This document shows, one piece after another, positions 1-7,292 of a stretch of 8,681 nucleotides of DNA. Below the pieces are notes generated by a model that was given only the letters and a program-made list of their open reading frames with translations, did not search any database and was not told where the DNA came from. The DNA is from Micavibrio_B sp044238965 (GTDB lineage: Bacteria; Pseudomonadota; Alphaproteobacteria; Micavibrionales; Micavibrionaceae): contig JBIICJ010000066.1 of the NCBI GenBank assembly GCA_044238965.1, positions 1 to 8,681 on the forward strand, given 5' to 3'. Numbering within the stretch: the first letter of the stretch is position 1; every line of letters begins with the position of its first letter. A program made the position numbers and the translations under genes.

Positions 1-1606
1 AATTATCGAAGACGACGTGCCTGATGTTTTAAAAGGGTGTACCATTTATTCACTTGATATGGGCGCATTACTTGCGGGCACACGTTATCGTGGTGATTTT
101 GAAGAACGATTAAAAGCCGTCATTAATGAATTGCAAAGCATGGATAATGTTGTTTTATTCATCGATGAAATTCATACTGTGATCGGCGCGGGCGCCACAT
201 CGGGCGGGGCGATGGATGCATCAAACTTACTCAAACCCGCACTCAGCTCAGGCGAATTACGCTGCATCGGATCGACCACATATAAAGAATATCGGAATCA
301 ATTTGAAAAGGATCGTGCACTTGTCCGACGTTTCCAAAAAATTGATGTGAATGAACCATCAATTGACGATGCGATTAAAATTTTGAAAGGGTTGAAACCT
401 TATTACGAGGAATATCATAAGGTGAAATACACACCCGAGGCAATCAAAGCCGCCGTTGAATTATCGGTCAAATATATTGGTGATCGCAAATTACCTGACA
501 AAGCCATCGATATTATTGACGAAGTGGGCGCAGCGCAAATGTTACTCCCCGCCAGCAAGCGCAAAAAAACAATTGGCATCAAAGATATTGAAATGGTTGT
601 GGCGGCGATTGCACGCATTCCCGCCAAATCAGTTTCCAAAGATGATAAAGCTGTTTTAAAATCATTGGAACGCGATTTACGCACGATGGTATTTGATCAA
701 GAAAAAGCCATTGCCACATTGTGTGATGCGATCAAAATGGCGCGGGCAGGTTTGCGTGATCCCGAAAAACCAATTGGATCTTATTTATTCTCTGGCCCCA
801 CAGGTGTTGGGAAAACAGAAATTGCCAAACAACTTGCCAAAACGCTCGGCATTGAACTTATTCGCTTTGATATGTCGGAATATATGGAACGTCATACGGT
901 TTCACGCTTGATTGGTGCGCCCCCAGGTTATGTTGGATTTGATCAGGGCGGTTTATTAACCGACAAAGTTGATCAACATCCGCATTGTGTTGTATTGCTC
1001 GATGAAATTGAAAAGGCGCATCCTGATTTATACAATATTTTGTTGCAAGTGATGGACTACGGTAAACTGACCGATAATAACGGAAAAACAATTGATTTCC
1101 GCAATGTCATTATGATCATGACAACCAATGCAGGCGCAGCGCAATTAGCCAAAGCGCCGATCGGATTTCAATCAACGCGCCGCGTTGATGATGATGCCGA
1201 GGAAATTAAACGTTTATTCTCACCTGAATTCCGCAATCGTTTGGATGCCATTGTACCATTTGATCCATTAACACAAGACACCGTCATGCGCGTCGTTGAT
1301 AAATTTATTATGCAACTTGAGGCATTATTATCTGAACGCGATGTATCAATCACCTTGAGCGATTCGGCGCGCGTCTATTTGGCAAAAACAGGGTATGACC
1401 CCACGATGGGCGCACGCCCACTCGCGCGACTAATTCAAGACAGAATTAAACGCCCCTTGGCCGAGGAATTATTATTCGGATCATTGCAAAATGGTGGCGC
1501 CGTATTTATCGATTTAAAAGGTGATGAATTGGTTTTTTCTTATGATGAAGATAATGCGGAACCAACCACAAAGAAAACTAAACCTAATGAGGCCGTAACT
1601 GTTTAA
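1..1606 (+). CDS. clpA: ATP-dependent Clp protease ATP-binding subunit ClpA (5' end missing)
   Basis: ClpA is the cytoplasmic AAA+ unfoldase that feeds substrates into the ClpP peptidase, usually with the adaptor ClpS. The frame is open from base 2, so the GTG at 17 is not a real start. The N-domain and the first Walker A lie off the left edge; about 240 residues are missing by comparison with E. coli ClpA (758 aa). Counting from the codon at 17, D1 shows the pore loop GTRYRG (21-26), Walker B LFIDE (47-51) and RRFQKI (104-109). D2 shows Walker A GPTGVGKT (260-267), pore loop GYVG (304-307), Walker B VVLLDE (325-330), sensor 1 Asn371, Arg finger FRNR (405-408) and sensor 2 GARP (465-468). IGF at 382-384 matches the ClpP-docking tripeptide, which separates ClpA from ClpB. 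The C-terminal tail (about 511-529) is charged and variable. The stop overlaps the stop of the convergent gene by four bases. Identification is very secure. Confidence 0.97.
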   Translation, partial: IIEDDVPDVLKGCTIYSLDMGALLAGTRYRGDFEERLKAVINELQSMDNVVLFIDEIHTVIGAGATSGGAMDASNLLKPALSSGELRCIGSTTYKEYRNQFEKDRALVRRFQKIDVNEPSIDDAIKILKGLKPYYEEYHKVKYTPEAIKAAVELSVKYIGDRKLPDKAIDIIDEVGAAQMLLPASKRKKTIGIKDIEMVVAAIARIPAKSVSKDDKAVLKSLERDLRTMVFDQEKAIATLCDAIKMARAGLRDPEKPIGSYLFSGPTGVGKTEIAKQLAKTLGIELIRFDMSEYMERHTVSRLIGAPPGYVGFDQGGLLTDKVDQHPHCVVLLDEIEKAHPDLYNILLQVMDYGKLTDNNGKTIDFRNVIMIMTTNAGAAQLAKAPIGFQSTRRVDDDAEEIKRLFSPEFRNRLDAIVPFDPLTQDTVMRVVDKFIMQLEALLSERDVSITLSDSARVYLAKTGYDPTMGARPLARLIQDRIKRPLAEELLFGSLQNGGAVFIDLKGDELVFSYDEDNAEPTTKKTKPNEAVTV

Positions 1607-2562
1607 ATTTTAAATTGATCTATTTGTGGACGCAAAACCGCGCTTGGATCATTAATCGTAAAATTAACCTCTTGTTTTAATGGCACGGCCTGTGTTTGCA
1701 CCACTGTCTGTGTGGCACTTTGGTTAAATGTGTCTTGCAATTTTATATCGCCCGTTGGTGTTTTGGTGGTTTGAAATTTTGATGCTGCACTATCCTGAGA
1801 TTCAATCTGATTGGCAACGGAAAATTTATCATCGCCCTTTTTATCCAAAATATCAAATCCATCAAAATCAATTAAACTCTTATCCTTCTCAATAATGGTG
1901 CTGATGGTTGTCCCAAACTCATTTTTCTTCTTTGATTCTGGTTTTTCCTCTTCAATTTTTACAACATCTTCACGTTTTGCAGTGACTGCACGATCGTCTT
2001 TGTCAATATTTTCATCAACTTTTGCTGTGGTTGTCTGTGTTTTTATATCTTGGCGCAAATCACTGCCAATTGATAATGCTGCATTGGTAATGCCCGTGAC
2101 AATACCCGCCTGCCTGATCATCGTTGCGGCAATTTCGCGCATTTCATCTTGGCGCAACACTAATCGTGCCTGAAGATTTTCAATTAGATTCGGATCAGCC
2201 ACATCAGATGGTTGAATTTGATGTGTAATAACACCAACTTCACCAATAAAAATCTTTTTCTTTAAATCTGATTCTGCATCAAAGGCTGATGCCCCAGGAA
2301 TGATTGAACTAAACGGACCCAAAGCCAATAGGCGCATTTTCTCCGCCCATTCATCACTTACCTCTAGCTCTTCTTCCTCTAATAATTTACGCAATTCTTT
2401 AGGGTCTGGTTTTTTCTTACGCGTGTCGTCTGATTTTTTGCCGCCGCGCCCATCACTATCACCATCTTCGTCATCTTCGTCTGAATCAGAGTCATCAAAT
2501 TCCACCGATTCTTCATCAATCAGGAATGATAATTCATCTTCATTTATATTATCAGGCATCAT
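1603..2562 (-). CDS. Hypothetical acidic protein, last gene of the secretion cluster
   Basis: I do not recognise this 319-residue protein. It has no signal peptide or membrane span, so it is probably cytoplasmic. Residues 16-38 are an extreme Asp/Glu/Ser tract (DDSDSDEDDEDGDSDG core), followed by a basic patch RKKKPDPKE (48-56) and a charged helix (57-78). Residues 80-170 are the most fold-like part: a hydrophobic stretch around LGPFSSIIPGASAF, then a likely amphipathic helix about 126-171. The remainder (172-319) is Lys/Glu/Thr/Gln-rich and looks disordered, ending in NDPSAVLRPQIDQFKI. There are no GGxGxDxxx repeats, so it is not an RTX substrate. The start ATG overlaps the Ppx/GppA stop (TAATG), with AAGGAA just upstream; a second ATG follows immediately and is better spaced. 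The steady reading frame, the ribosome-binding site and the coupling support a real gene. Its function is unknown. A substrate-related, chaperone-like or regulatory role for the exporter is only a guess from position. Confidence 0.85.
   Translation of the reverse strand: MMPDNINEDELSFLIDEESVEFDDSDSDEDDEDGDSDGRGGKKSDDTRKKKPDPKELRKLLEEEELEVSDEWAEKMRLLALGPFSSIIPGASAFDAESDLKKKIFIGEVGVITHQIQPSDVADPNLIENLQARLVLRQDEMREIAATMIRQAGIVTGITNAALSIGSDLRQDIKTQTTTAKVDENIDKDDRAVTAKREDVVKIEEEKPESKKKNEFGTTISTIIEKDKSLIDFDGFDILDKKGDDKFSVANQIESQDSAASKFQTTKTPTGDIKLQDTFNQSATQTVVQTQAVPLKQEVNFTINDPSAVLRPQIDQFKI
2463..2480 (-). repeat. Two tandem copies of a 9-base unit in the acidic tract
   Basis: The plus strand shows CATCTTCGT twice in succession. 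In the acidic-protein gene this encodes part of the Asp/Glu run, and its length of three codons keeps the frame. It is consistent with growth or shrinkage of the acidic tract by slippage. It is short and could also arise by chance from repeated Asp and Glu codons. Confidence 0.5.
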
Positions 2563-3443
2563 TATTTCCTTATGTGATCAAATATAATGCCATCACGAAT
2601 ACCAGCAACAGACACAATAATGTTTTGAATGGACAGCGTTTCAACAACTGCGCGTAATGCCAATGATGAAATTGGTAATAATTGAGCGCGATGATGTTCC
2701 AAACGATATATTTTGATTAATTGTGAAGATGTCATTCGCTCAACTTTATGACAGAATTTTATAAGTTCTGATGCAGACATAACACAACCATGCAAACGAA
2801 CGCCTTGTTTCTTTTGGTCGATATAATAAGCCTGTGCCAAGGCACGCCATGATCCACCAATCACATATAAATTAGGTGTATATTTTATAGATTGAAATGC
2901 GGGTAATAAAATATCTTGAATATGATCAAATGCTTTATTTTTTAAAGGTTTTATGCGAAACGCGCCGACAGGAAAACTAAGCTCGGATGATATTTTCTTA
3001 TTTGAAATTTTTGCAAATTCCAAACTTCCACCACCAAAATCTGCCACCAGGCCTTTTGCTTCTGGCTCAAGGCTCATAACTCCCAAGGCAGCATAGTGCG
3101 CTTCGTCATGGCCAGATATAATTTTTATACTCAACCCTGTTTCACGCTTAACGCGCGCTAAAAAAGACTTAGAATCTTTTGCATCACGAAGGGCAGCTGT
3201 CCCAACTGTAATAATTTTTTTTACGTTTTTTGCTTTTGCCAATAAAGAAAATGCCTTTAATCCCAACAGAGCTGTTGCAACTGCATTTTTATTTAATTTT
3301 TTTGTAGCGGGAATATCTTGTCCCAAACCACAAAAAATTTTCTCATTAAAAATTTGAACGGGGATTTTATGCTGACAATCAAAGATAACCATCCGTACCG
3401 AGTTCGATCCTATATCAATTACGGAAACGTGATTATTTTTCAT
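2562..3443 (-). CDS. Ppx/GppA-family phosphatase, short single-domain form
   Basis: This family hydrolyses inorganic polyphosphate (Ppx) or pppGpp (GppA) in the cytoplasm. It has an ASKHA (actin-like ATPase) fold. Visible motifs in order are phosphate loop 1 DIGSNSVRMV (10-19), the catalytic-Glu region ISGHDEAHYAALG (109-121, Glu114 aligned with the general base), the glycine loop ADFGGGSLEF (134-143), VIGGSWRALA (194-203) and SVAGIRDGI (278-286). At 293 residues it holds only the core phosphatase domains and lacks the C-terminal HD-like region that brings E. coli Ppx and GppA to about 500. Polyphosphate and pppGpp specificity cannot be told apart from the sequence. It starts 9 bases after the HlyD-family stop with only a weak, close GGTG ahead, so translation is probably coupled to the gene upstream. 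Its stop overlaps the next start. It is Lys-rich and seems more A+T-rich than the exporter genes. The family call is firm; the substrate is not. Confidence 0.92.
   Translation of the reverse strand: MKNNHVSVIDIGSNSVRMVIFDCQHKIPVQIFNEKIFCGLGQDIPATKKLNKNAVATALLGLKAFSLLAKAKNVKKIITVGTAALRDAKDSKSFLARVKRETGLSIKIISGHDEAHYAALGVMSLEPEAKGLVADFGGGSLEFAKISNKKISSELSFPVGAFRIKPLKNKAFDHIQDILLPAFQSIKYTPNLYVIGGSWRALAQAYYIDQKKQGVRLHGCVMSASELIKFCHKVERMTSSQLIKIYRLEHHRAQLLPISSLALRAVVETLSIQNIIVSVAGIRDGIIFDHIRK
2565..2571 (-). promoter_or_regulatory. Ribosome binding site of the acidic-protein gene, inside the Ppx/GppA coding end
   Basis: The minus strand reads AAGGAAA within the last codons of the Ppx/GppA gene, followed by TAATGATG. 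The stop TAA and start ATG share one base. From the end of AGG the first ATG is five bases away and the second is eight, so either Met could be used. The arrangement favours translational coupling. Confidence 0.7.
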
Positions 3444-3452
3444 GACACCATA

Positions 3453-4868
3453 TTATTTTTCATTCATTGAATTTTCAAGCGTTTTCGATACAGGTTTTAA
3501 AAGATACTGCATAACTGTTCTTTGTCCTGTCATAATATCAACATTGGCAACCATCCCTGGAATGATGGGCAATACTTCGCCATTATGTTTTAAAATATTT
3601 TGATCGGTACGAACTTTTACGCGGTAGAAACTTTCACCTTTTTCATTTTTGATCGTATCCGCAGAAATTTCAGTCACCTTACCCTTTAGGCCGCCATAAA
3701 CAGCAAAATCATACGCAGTAAATTTTACCATTGATGGCATACCAGGACGAAGGCGTGCGATATCCGCAGGTTTAATTTTTGCCTCAACAATTAGCTGATC
3801 ATCCATAGGAACAATCTCAACCACGGGTTCGCCTGGTTTTACAACACCGCCAACTGTATTTACTTTCAAATCTTTGACGATACCATCAACAGGTGACTTA
3901 ATCTCAGTACGACCTTTGCGATCTTGCAAACCGCTTAATGTTTGTTTTAATGCATTCATTTCAATTGTTTTGGCGGCTAATTCCATTTGGGATTGCGCGG
4001 TTAATGTACTACGTAATTCACCAATGCGAGCTTGAGCTTGTGCGATCGCTGAATTTGCGCGCGGTATAGAATTACGTACGCTGTTTAATTCTGTTTCTTT
4101 TTCTTTGATTCCGCGTTCCAGTTGTAATAATTCAATACGTGGCGCAGAGCCACGTTCAACAAGAGGACGAATTTGTTCTAATTCTTGTTGTTGTAAACGA
4201 ATAACGCCTGCAAGATCACTTGATTTTGATTGTAACTCTGAGACTTCTTGACGACGCTGCGCAAGCTCTGTTTCTAAAACCATTGTTTGCCCTGATAATT
4301 TCATGCGGTTGGCACTAAAGGCACTCATTTCCTCAGCAACTGATTGTGGTGCTTTTTCCATGACTTCGGGTGGAAATTCAATTGTTGGTTTTCCTTCGAC
4401 TTCAGCCTGAAGGCGCGTAATTGTGGCCAATAACCCTAAATACCTAGCTTCGTTTGTACCTAGTTCAGAATTGGCACCAACATCACGAAGGCGCATAATG
4501 GTTTGTTCTTTTTTAACAGTATCGCCTTCTTTGACAAAGAATTCATCAACGATACCGCCTTCTAAATTTGAAATAATTTGCACTTCACTTGAGGGAACAA
4601 CTTGTCCTTCACCACGTGCGGAAATATCAATCTTTGCAAATGATGACCAAATGATAAATACAACAAAGAATGCGAAAATTGTGACCAATAAAAGATGCCT
4701 ATGAAGAGGTAATTCGTCATCCGTCATAAAATAACGATCGGCATAAGCTTCGATTTTCTCTTTGCGCTCTCTTACCCAATCTGATTGCAAAATTGCCCAA
4801 TCTTCATTCTTATTCAAACGGAGATCTTGGCTTTTTGATGGCTCTTGCTTTTTCATTTCCATTTTCAT
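3453..4868 (-). CDS. HlyD/LapC-like membrane fusion protein of type I secretion
   Basis: This periplasmic adaptor links the inner-membrane ABC exporter to the TolC-type channel. The 471 residues are of normal length for the family. A cytoplasmic N-terminus of about 57 residues precedes one membrane span (about 58-76, LHRHLLLVTIFAFFVVFIIW). The first half of the barrel-sandwich (lipoyl-like) domain follows at about 84-128, including SNLEGGIVDEFFVKEGDTV. A long helical hairpin spans about 180-318, with heptad-like Leu/Glu/Gln content. The second lipoyl half is at 321-352 (IKSPVDGIVKDL). A beta-barrel domain ends in the HlyD signature region PGMVANVDIMTG (437-448) and QYLLKPVSKTL. The ATG is 12 bases after the ABC gene stop and has a good GGAG seven bases upstream; further Met codons at positions 3 and 5 make the exact start slightly uncertain. 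By resemblance and partner it is closest to LapC/PrtE-type adaptors. Confidence 0.95.
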   Translation of the reverse strand: MKMEMKKQEPSKSQDLRLNKNEDWAILQSDWVRERKEKIEAYADRYFMTDDELPLHRHLLLVTIFAFFVVFIIWSSFAKIDISARGEGQVVPSSEVQIISNLEGGIVDEFFVKEGDTVKKEQTIMRLRDVGANSELGTNEARYLGLLATITRLQAEVEGKPTIEFPPEVMEKAPQSVAEEMSAFSANRMKLSGQTMVLETELAQRRQEVSELQSKSSDLAGVIRLQQQELEQIRPLVERGSAPRIELLQLERGIKEKETELNSVRNSIPRANSAIAQAQARIGELRSTLTAQSQMELAAKTIEMNALKQTLSGLQDRKGRTEIKSPVDGIVKDLKVNTVGGVVKPGEPVVEIVPMDDQLIVEAKIKPADIARLRPGMPSMVKFTAYDFAVYGGLKGKVTEISADTIKNEKGESFYRVKVRTDQNILKHNGEVLPIIPGMVANVDIMTGQRTVMQYLLKPVSKTLENSMNEK

Positions 4869-4875
4869 TGGTTAT

Positions 4876-4880
4876 CTCCC
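4876..4880 (-). promoter_or_regulatory. Ribosome binding site of the HlyD-family gene
   Basis: The minus strand reads GGGAG in the 12-base gap after the ABC gene stop, seven bases before the ATG at 4868. The spacing favours this first ATG over the in-frame Met codons at positions 3 and 5. Confidence 0.75.
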
Positions 4881-7187
4881 TTATTCGCCTGCGCGCCCAA
4901 ATTCACGGTTTTGTAAACGACGAATAATCTCATCACGTGGCCCAAATGCTAAAATACGACCACGATCGATTAAGATTAATTTATCAACCAAATCTAACAT
5001 TGATCCTTTGTGCGTGATCAGAATTGTTGTTTTTGATTGTGTTAATACCTTTAATCGTTGGCGCAAACGATTCTCAGACGCGGGGTCCATTGATGCTGTT
5101 GGTTCATCTAAAATCAATACAGGTGGATCATATAATAATGACCGCGCAATGGCGACGGCTTGACGTTGACCGCCTGATAATGATTCACCACGTTCACCAA
5201 CTTGGGTATCTAATCCTTTTTCTGAGTCGCGTAAAAATTCCATCACGCCCGATAATTCTGCGGCACGTAACACAGAACTATCTTGTGCTGTTTCATGCCC
5301 CATAGTGATATTTTCGCGTACCGATCCATAAAATAAATTTGGGCTTTGTTGAACAGCGCCGATATTACGACGTAAATCGCCAGGATCTATTTGACGAACA
5401 TCTGTGCCGTCTAATAATATTGCGCCTTTTTCTGGCTGATATAAATTCAGCAATAAACGTTCAATTGTTGTTTTCCCTGAACCCACAGCCCCAATAATTC
5501 CAATATGATCACCCTGATTAATTGTAAATGATACATTTGATAACGCAGGGTGTGTTTGACCAGGATACATAAATGTCACATCACGAAATTCAATATTGCC
5601 CATTACGCGCGGCACAGAAATAAAATGTTTATCGGCAGGACGTTCAACAGGTTTTCGCATTAAATCTTCAAGATGCTTTAATGCTTCATAGCTTTGATTA
5701 AATCGTGTCAGCAACCCAGCGACCTGAGATAATGGTCCCAATGCACGCCCAACCAACATGACAGATGCCACCAATGCCCCTTGGGTAATCATAGCATTAT
5801 TGATCATAATGACGCCGCCAATCACAACAGCAATCGTTGTGATCTGTTGAATATAATAAGAAAAATTCATCGCAAATGTAGCAACGCGGCGTGTTTTGAC
5901 TGAAGTGCGTGATCCTTTATCAGATAATTCTTCCCATCTGCGTTGCACATGACCTTCGGCCGCTTGTGTTTTAATTGTTTCTAAGCCTGTAATCGTTTCA
6001 AATAACAATGCATTTTTTAAAGCATTTTCCATCATCGATTCGCGCATAATTTTTTGTAATGGTTTTTGTAAAAACCACCCAACGATAACCACAATCGGAA
6101 TGGTGACGAGCGGAATAATCGCAAGCGGCCCCGCAATAATCGCAATGATAATCACAAAGAAAATAGCAAACGGAACATCAACCAATGCCGTCATTGTTGC
6201 GGATGTAAAAAAATCACGAATAGACTCAAATTCACGTACGTTACTCGCCAAGACACCAGCCGATGCGGGGCGTGCCTGCATCGTCATGCCAAGAACTTGT
6301 TCAAATAATTTTGCTGAAATTTTTACATCGGCCTTGCGCCCTGCAACATCAAGAAAATAAGCACGCATATTCTTCATAAAGAAATCAAAGCTGTAAACCA
6401 AGAACGCACCAATCGATAACACCCATAATGTTTCATAGGCAGAATTCGGGATAACACGATCATATACGTTCATAATGTATAAAGTGCTGGCGAGCGCAAA
6501 TACATTAATCATGACTGTTGCCAAAATGACTTCTTTATAAATTTTCCAATTTTCTTTAAGGCAACCCCAAAACCAATCCTGCGCCGTATCAATTGTTGCA
6601 GGGCCTGCGCGATCATCGGTACGCGCCACGGGGCGGATATAAAATATATAACCTGTAAAAATTGATTTGAGTTCAGACAGTTTTAATTCACGACGCTCAT
6701 CAGGCGTTTCAGGAAATTGCACCACGAAAATTGTTTCAGGGTGAATTTGTGCATCTTTTCCTGGCTCTTTTTTAGGTGGGTATTTTGCGGGGTGCTTTAC
6801 TTCCCACAAAATACAAGCTTGTTTATGTTCGAGCGCGAGAATACAGGGTACATTCGGCGAAATGGCCAATGCCTCTAATGTACGTTCAAAAATGCGCGTG
6901 GTTAAGTCTGCGCGTTCAGCTGCACGTTCAAATAATGTTGGTGTAATTCCTGTTGCAGGAATCGGCAAACCCGCAGTCAAAGAATTTGATGAGATGCGAC
7001 GACCATAATGCCCCGCCATGATGCGCAACGTTTCAACCAAAGATGATGAAATAGCCATGCGATCAGCCTCTAACGGCCATGCATCAGGATGCTGTATATC
7101 CACCTTTGCGCCCGCAGCTTGCCCATCGTCATGTGATGGATAATTATCATGAGGAGAATAATTAGGCGTTTTCGGTACGTCGGTCAT
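4881..7187 (-). CDS. Type I secretion ABC exporter, LapB/LssB-like, with degenerate C39 domain
   Basis: This inner-membrane ATPase drives one-step export through the adaptor and TolC channel. Residues 1-40 are a polar His/Asp/Pro-rich extension. Residues 45-188 form a C39-peptidase-like domain (LTAGLPIPATGITPTLFERA, then TGYIFYIRP). The catalytic Cys is missing: the helix reads SSLVETLRIMAGHYG. It should therefore bind substrate rather than cleave a leader. Membrane helices lie near 218-240, 252-270, 335-352, 354-373, 445-463 and 467-485. The nucleotide-binding domain (about 530-768) has Walker A GAVGSGKTT (566-574), Q-loop QQSPNLF, signature LSGGQ (670-674), Walker B VLILDEPT (690-697), D-loop SMDP and switch His726. 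All ATPase residues are intact, and the 768-residue length is a little above the family norm. The ATG has GAGG five bases upstream. A terminator lies between it and the TolC gene. The LapB/LssB subclass is judged by resemblance and is likely. Confidence 0.95.
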   Translation of the reverse strand: MTDVPKTPNYSPHDNYPSHDDGQAAGAKVDIQHPDAWPLEADRMAISSSLVETLRIMAGHYGRRISSNSLTAGLPIPATGITPTLFERAAERADLTTRIFERTLEALAISPNVPCILALEHKQACILWEVKHPAKYPPKKEPGKDAQIHPETIFVVQFPETPDERRELKLSELKSIFTGYIFYIRPVARTDDRAGPATIDTAQDWFWGCLKENWKIYKEVILATVMINVFALASTLYIMNVYDRVIPNSAYETLWVLSIGAFLVYSFDFFMKNMRAYFLDVAGRKADVKISAKLFEQVLGMTMQARPASAGVLASNVREFESIRDFFTSATMTALVDVPFAIFFVIIIAIIAGPLAIIPLVTIPIVVIVGWFLQKPLQKIMRESMMENALKNALLFETITGLETIKTQAAEGHVQRRWEELSDKGSRTSVKTRRVATFAMNFSYYIQQITTIAVVIGGVIMINNAMITQGALVASVMLVGRALGPLSQVAGLLTRFNQSYEALKHLEDLMRKPVERPADKHFISVPRVMGNIEFRDVTFMYPGQTHPALSNVSFTINQGDHIGIIGAVGSGKTTIERLLLNLYQPEKGAILLDGTDVRQIDPGDLRRNIGAVQQSPNLFYGSVRENITMGHETAQDSSVLRAAELSGVMEFLRDSEKGLDTQVGERGESLSGGQRQAVAIARSLLYDPPVLILDEPTASMDPASENRLRQRLKVLTQSKTTILITHKGSMLDLVDKLILIDRGRILAFGPRDEIIRRLQNREFGRAGE

Positions 7188-7192
7188 TGATG

Positions 7193-7196
7193 CCTC
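7193..7196 (-). promoter_or_regulatory. Ribosome binding site of the ABC exporter gene
   Basis: The minus strand reads GAGG five bases ahead of the ATG at 7187. It supports this start, which includes the polar N-terminal extension before the C39-like domain. Confidence 0.65.
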
Positions 7197-7229
7197 AGTG
7201 GGATTTTATCTATGCGTAAAAATATATGA

Positions 7230-7264
7230 AAAAACTGCGCAAATGATAGATCTGCGCAGTTTTT
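7230..7264 (-). terminator. Rho-independent terminator after the TolC-family gene
   Basis: A perfect 12-base inverted repeat, AAAAACTGCGCA at 7230-7241 and TGCGCAGTTTTT at 7253-7264, encloses an 11-base loop. The GC-rich stem centre (CTGCGC) is flanked by A and T runs, so on the minus strand the hairpin is followed by a run of six U. The A/T runs on both sides would let it work on the plus strand too, but no plus-strand gene ends here. It lies 29 bases past the TolC-family stop and 43 bases before the ABC exporter start. It may therefore end or attenuate transcription between the channel and the exporter genes. Confidence 0.85.
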
Positions 7265-7292
7265 AGAATGTCTGAAAGCCATTAATAAGCAG

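Noticed and set aside
17..19. GTG as the start codon of the Clp gene
   Set aside because: The frame is open to the window edge and the preceding residues (IIEDD) fit the ClpA alignment. The gene is cut by the edge.
1604..1618. A+T-rich partial palindrome at the convergent gene ends as a terminator
   Set aside because: It is short and has no GC stem, so it is unlikely to form a stable RNA hairpin.
1603..2562. The acidic protein as an RTX-type secreted substrate or calcium-binding toxin
   Set aside because: The Asp-rich tract has no GGxGxDxxx periodicity, and the C-terminus lacks the usual features of a type I secretion signal as far as can be judged.
1811..2587. Plus-strand open frames opposite the acidic-protein gene (1811-2173 and 2300-2587), Ser-rich
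   Set aside because: The poly-Ser composition is the antisense image of the Asp/Glu-rich tract, and there is no credible ribosome-binding site. The minus frame is complete and coupled to its neighbour.
4762..5163. Plus-strand open frame of 133 codons across the ABC/HlyD junction
   Set aside because: It overlaps two secure minus-strand genes and their ribosome-binding site, and resembles no protein.
7188..7229. Possible promoter for the ABC exporter gene in A+T-rich sequence
   Set aside because: GATAAAAT-like and TTTTTC-like hexamers occur, but neither matches sigma-70 boxes well and such matches are expected in A+T-rich DNA.
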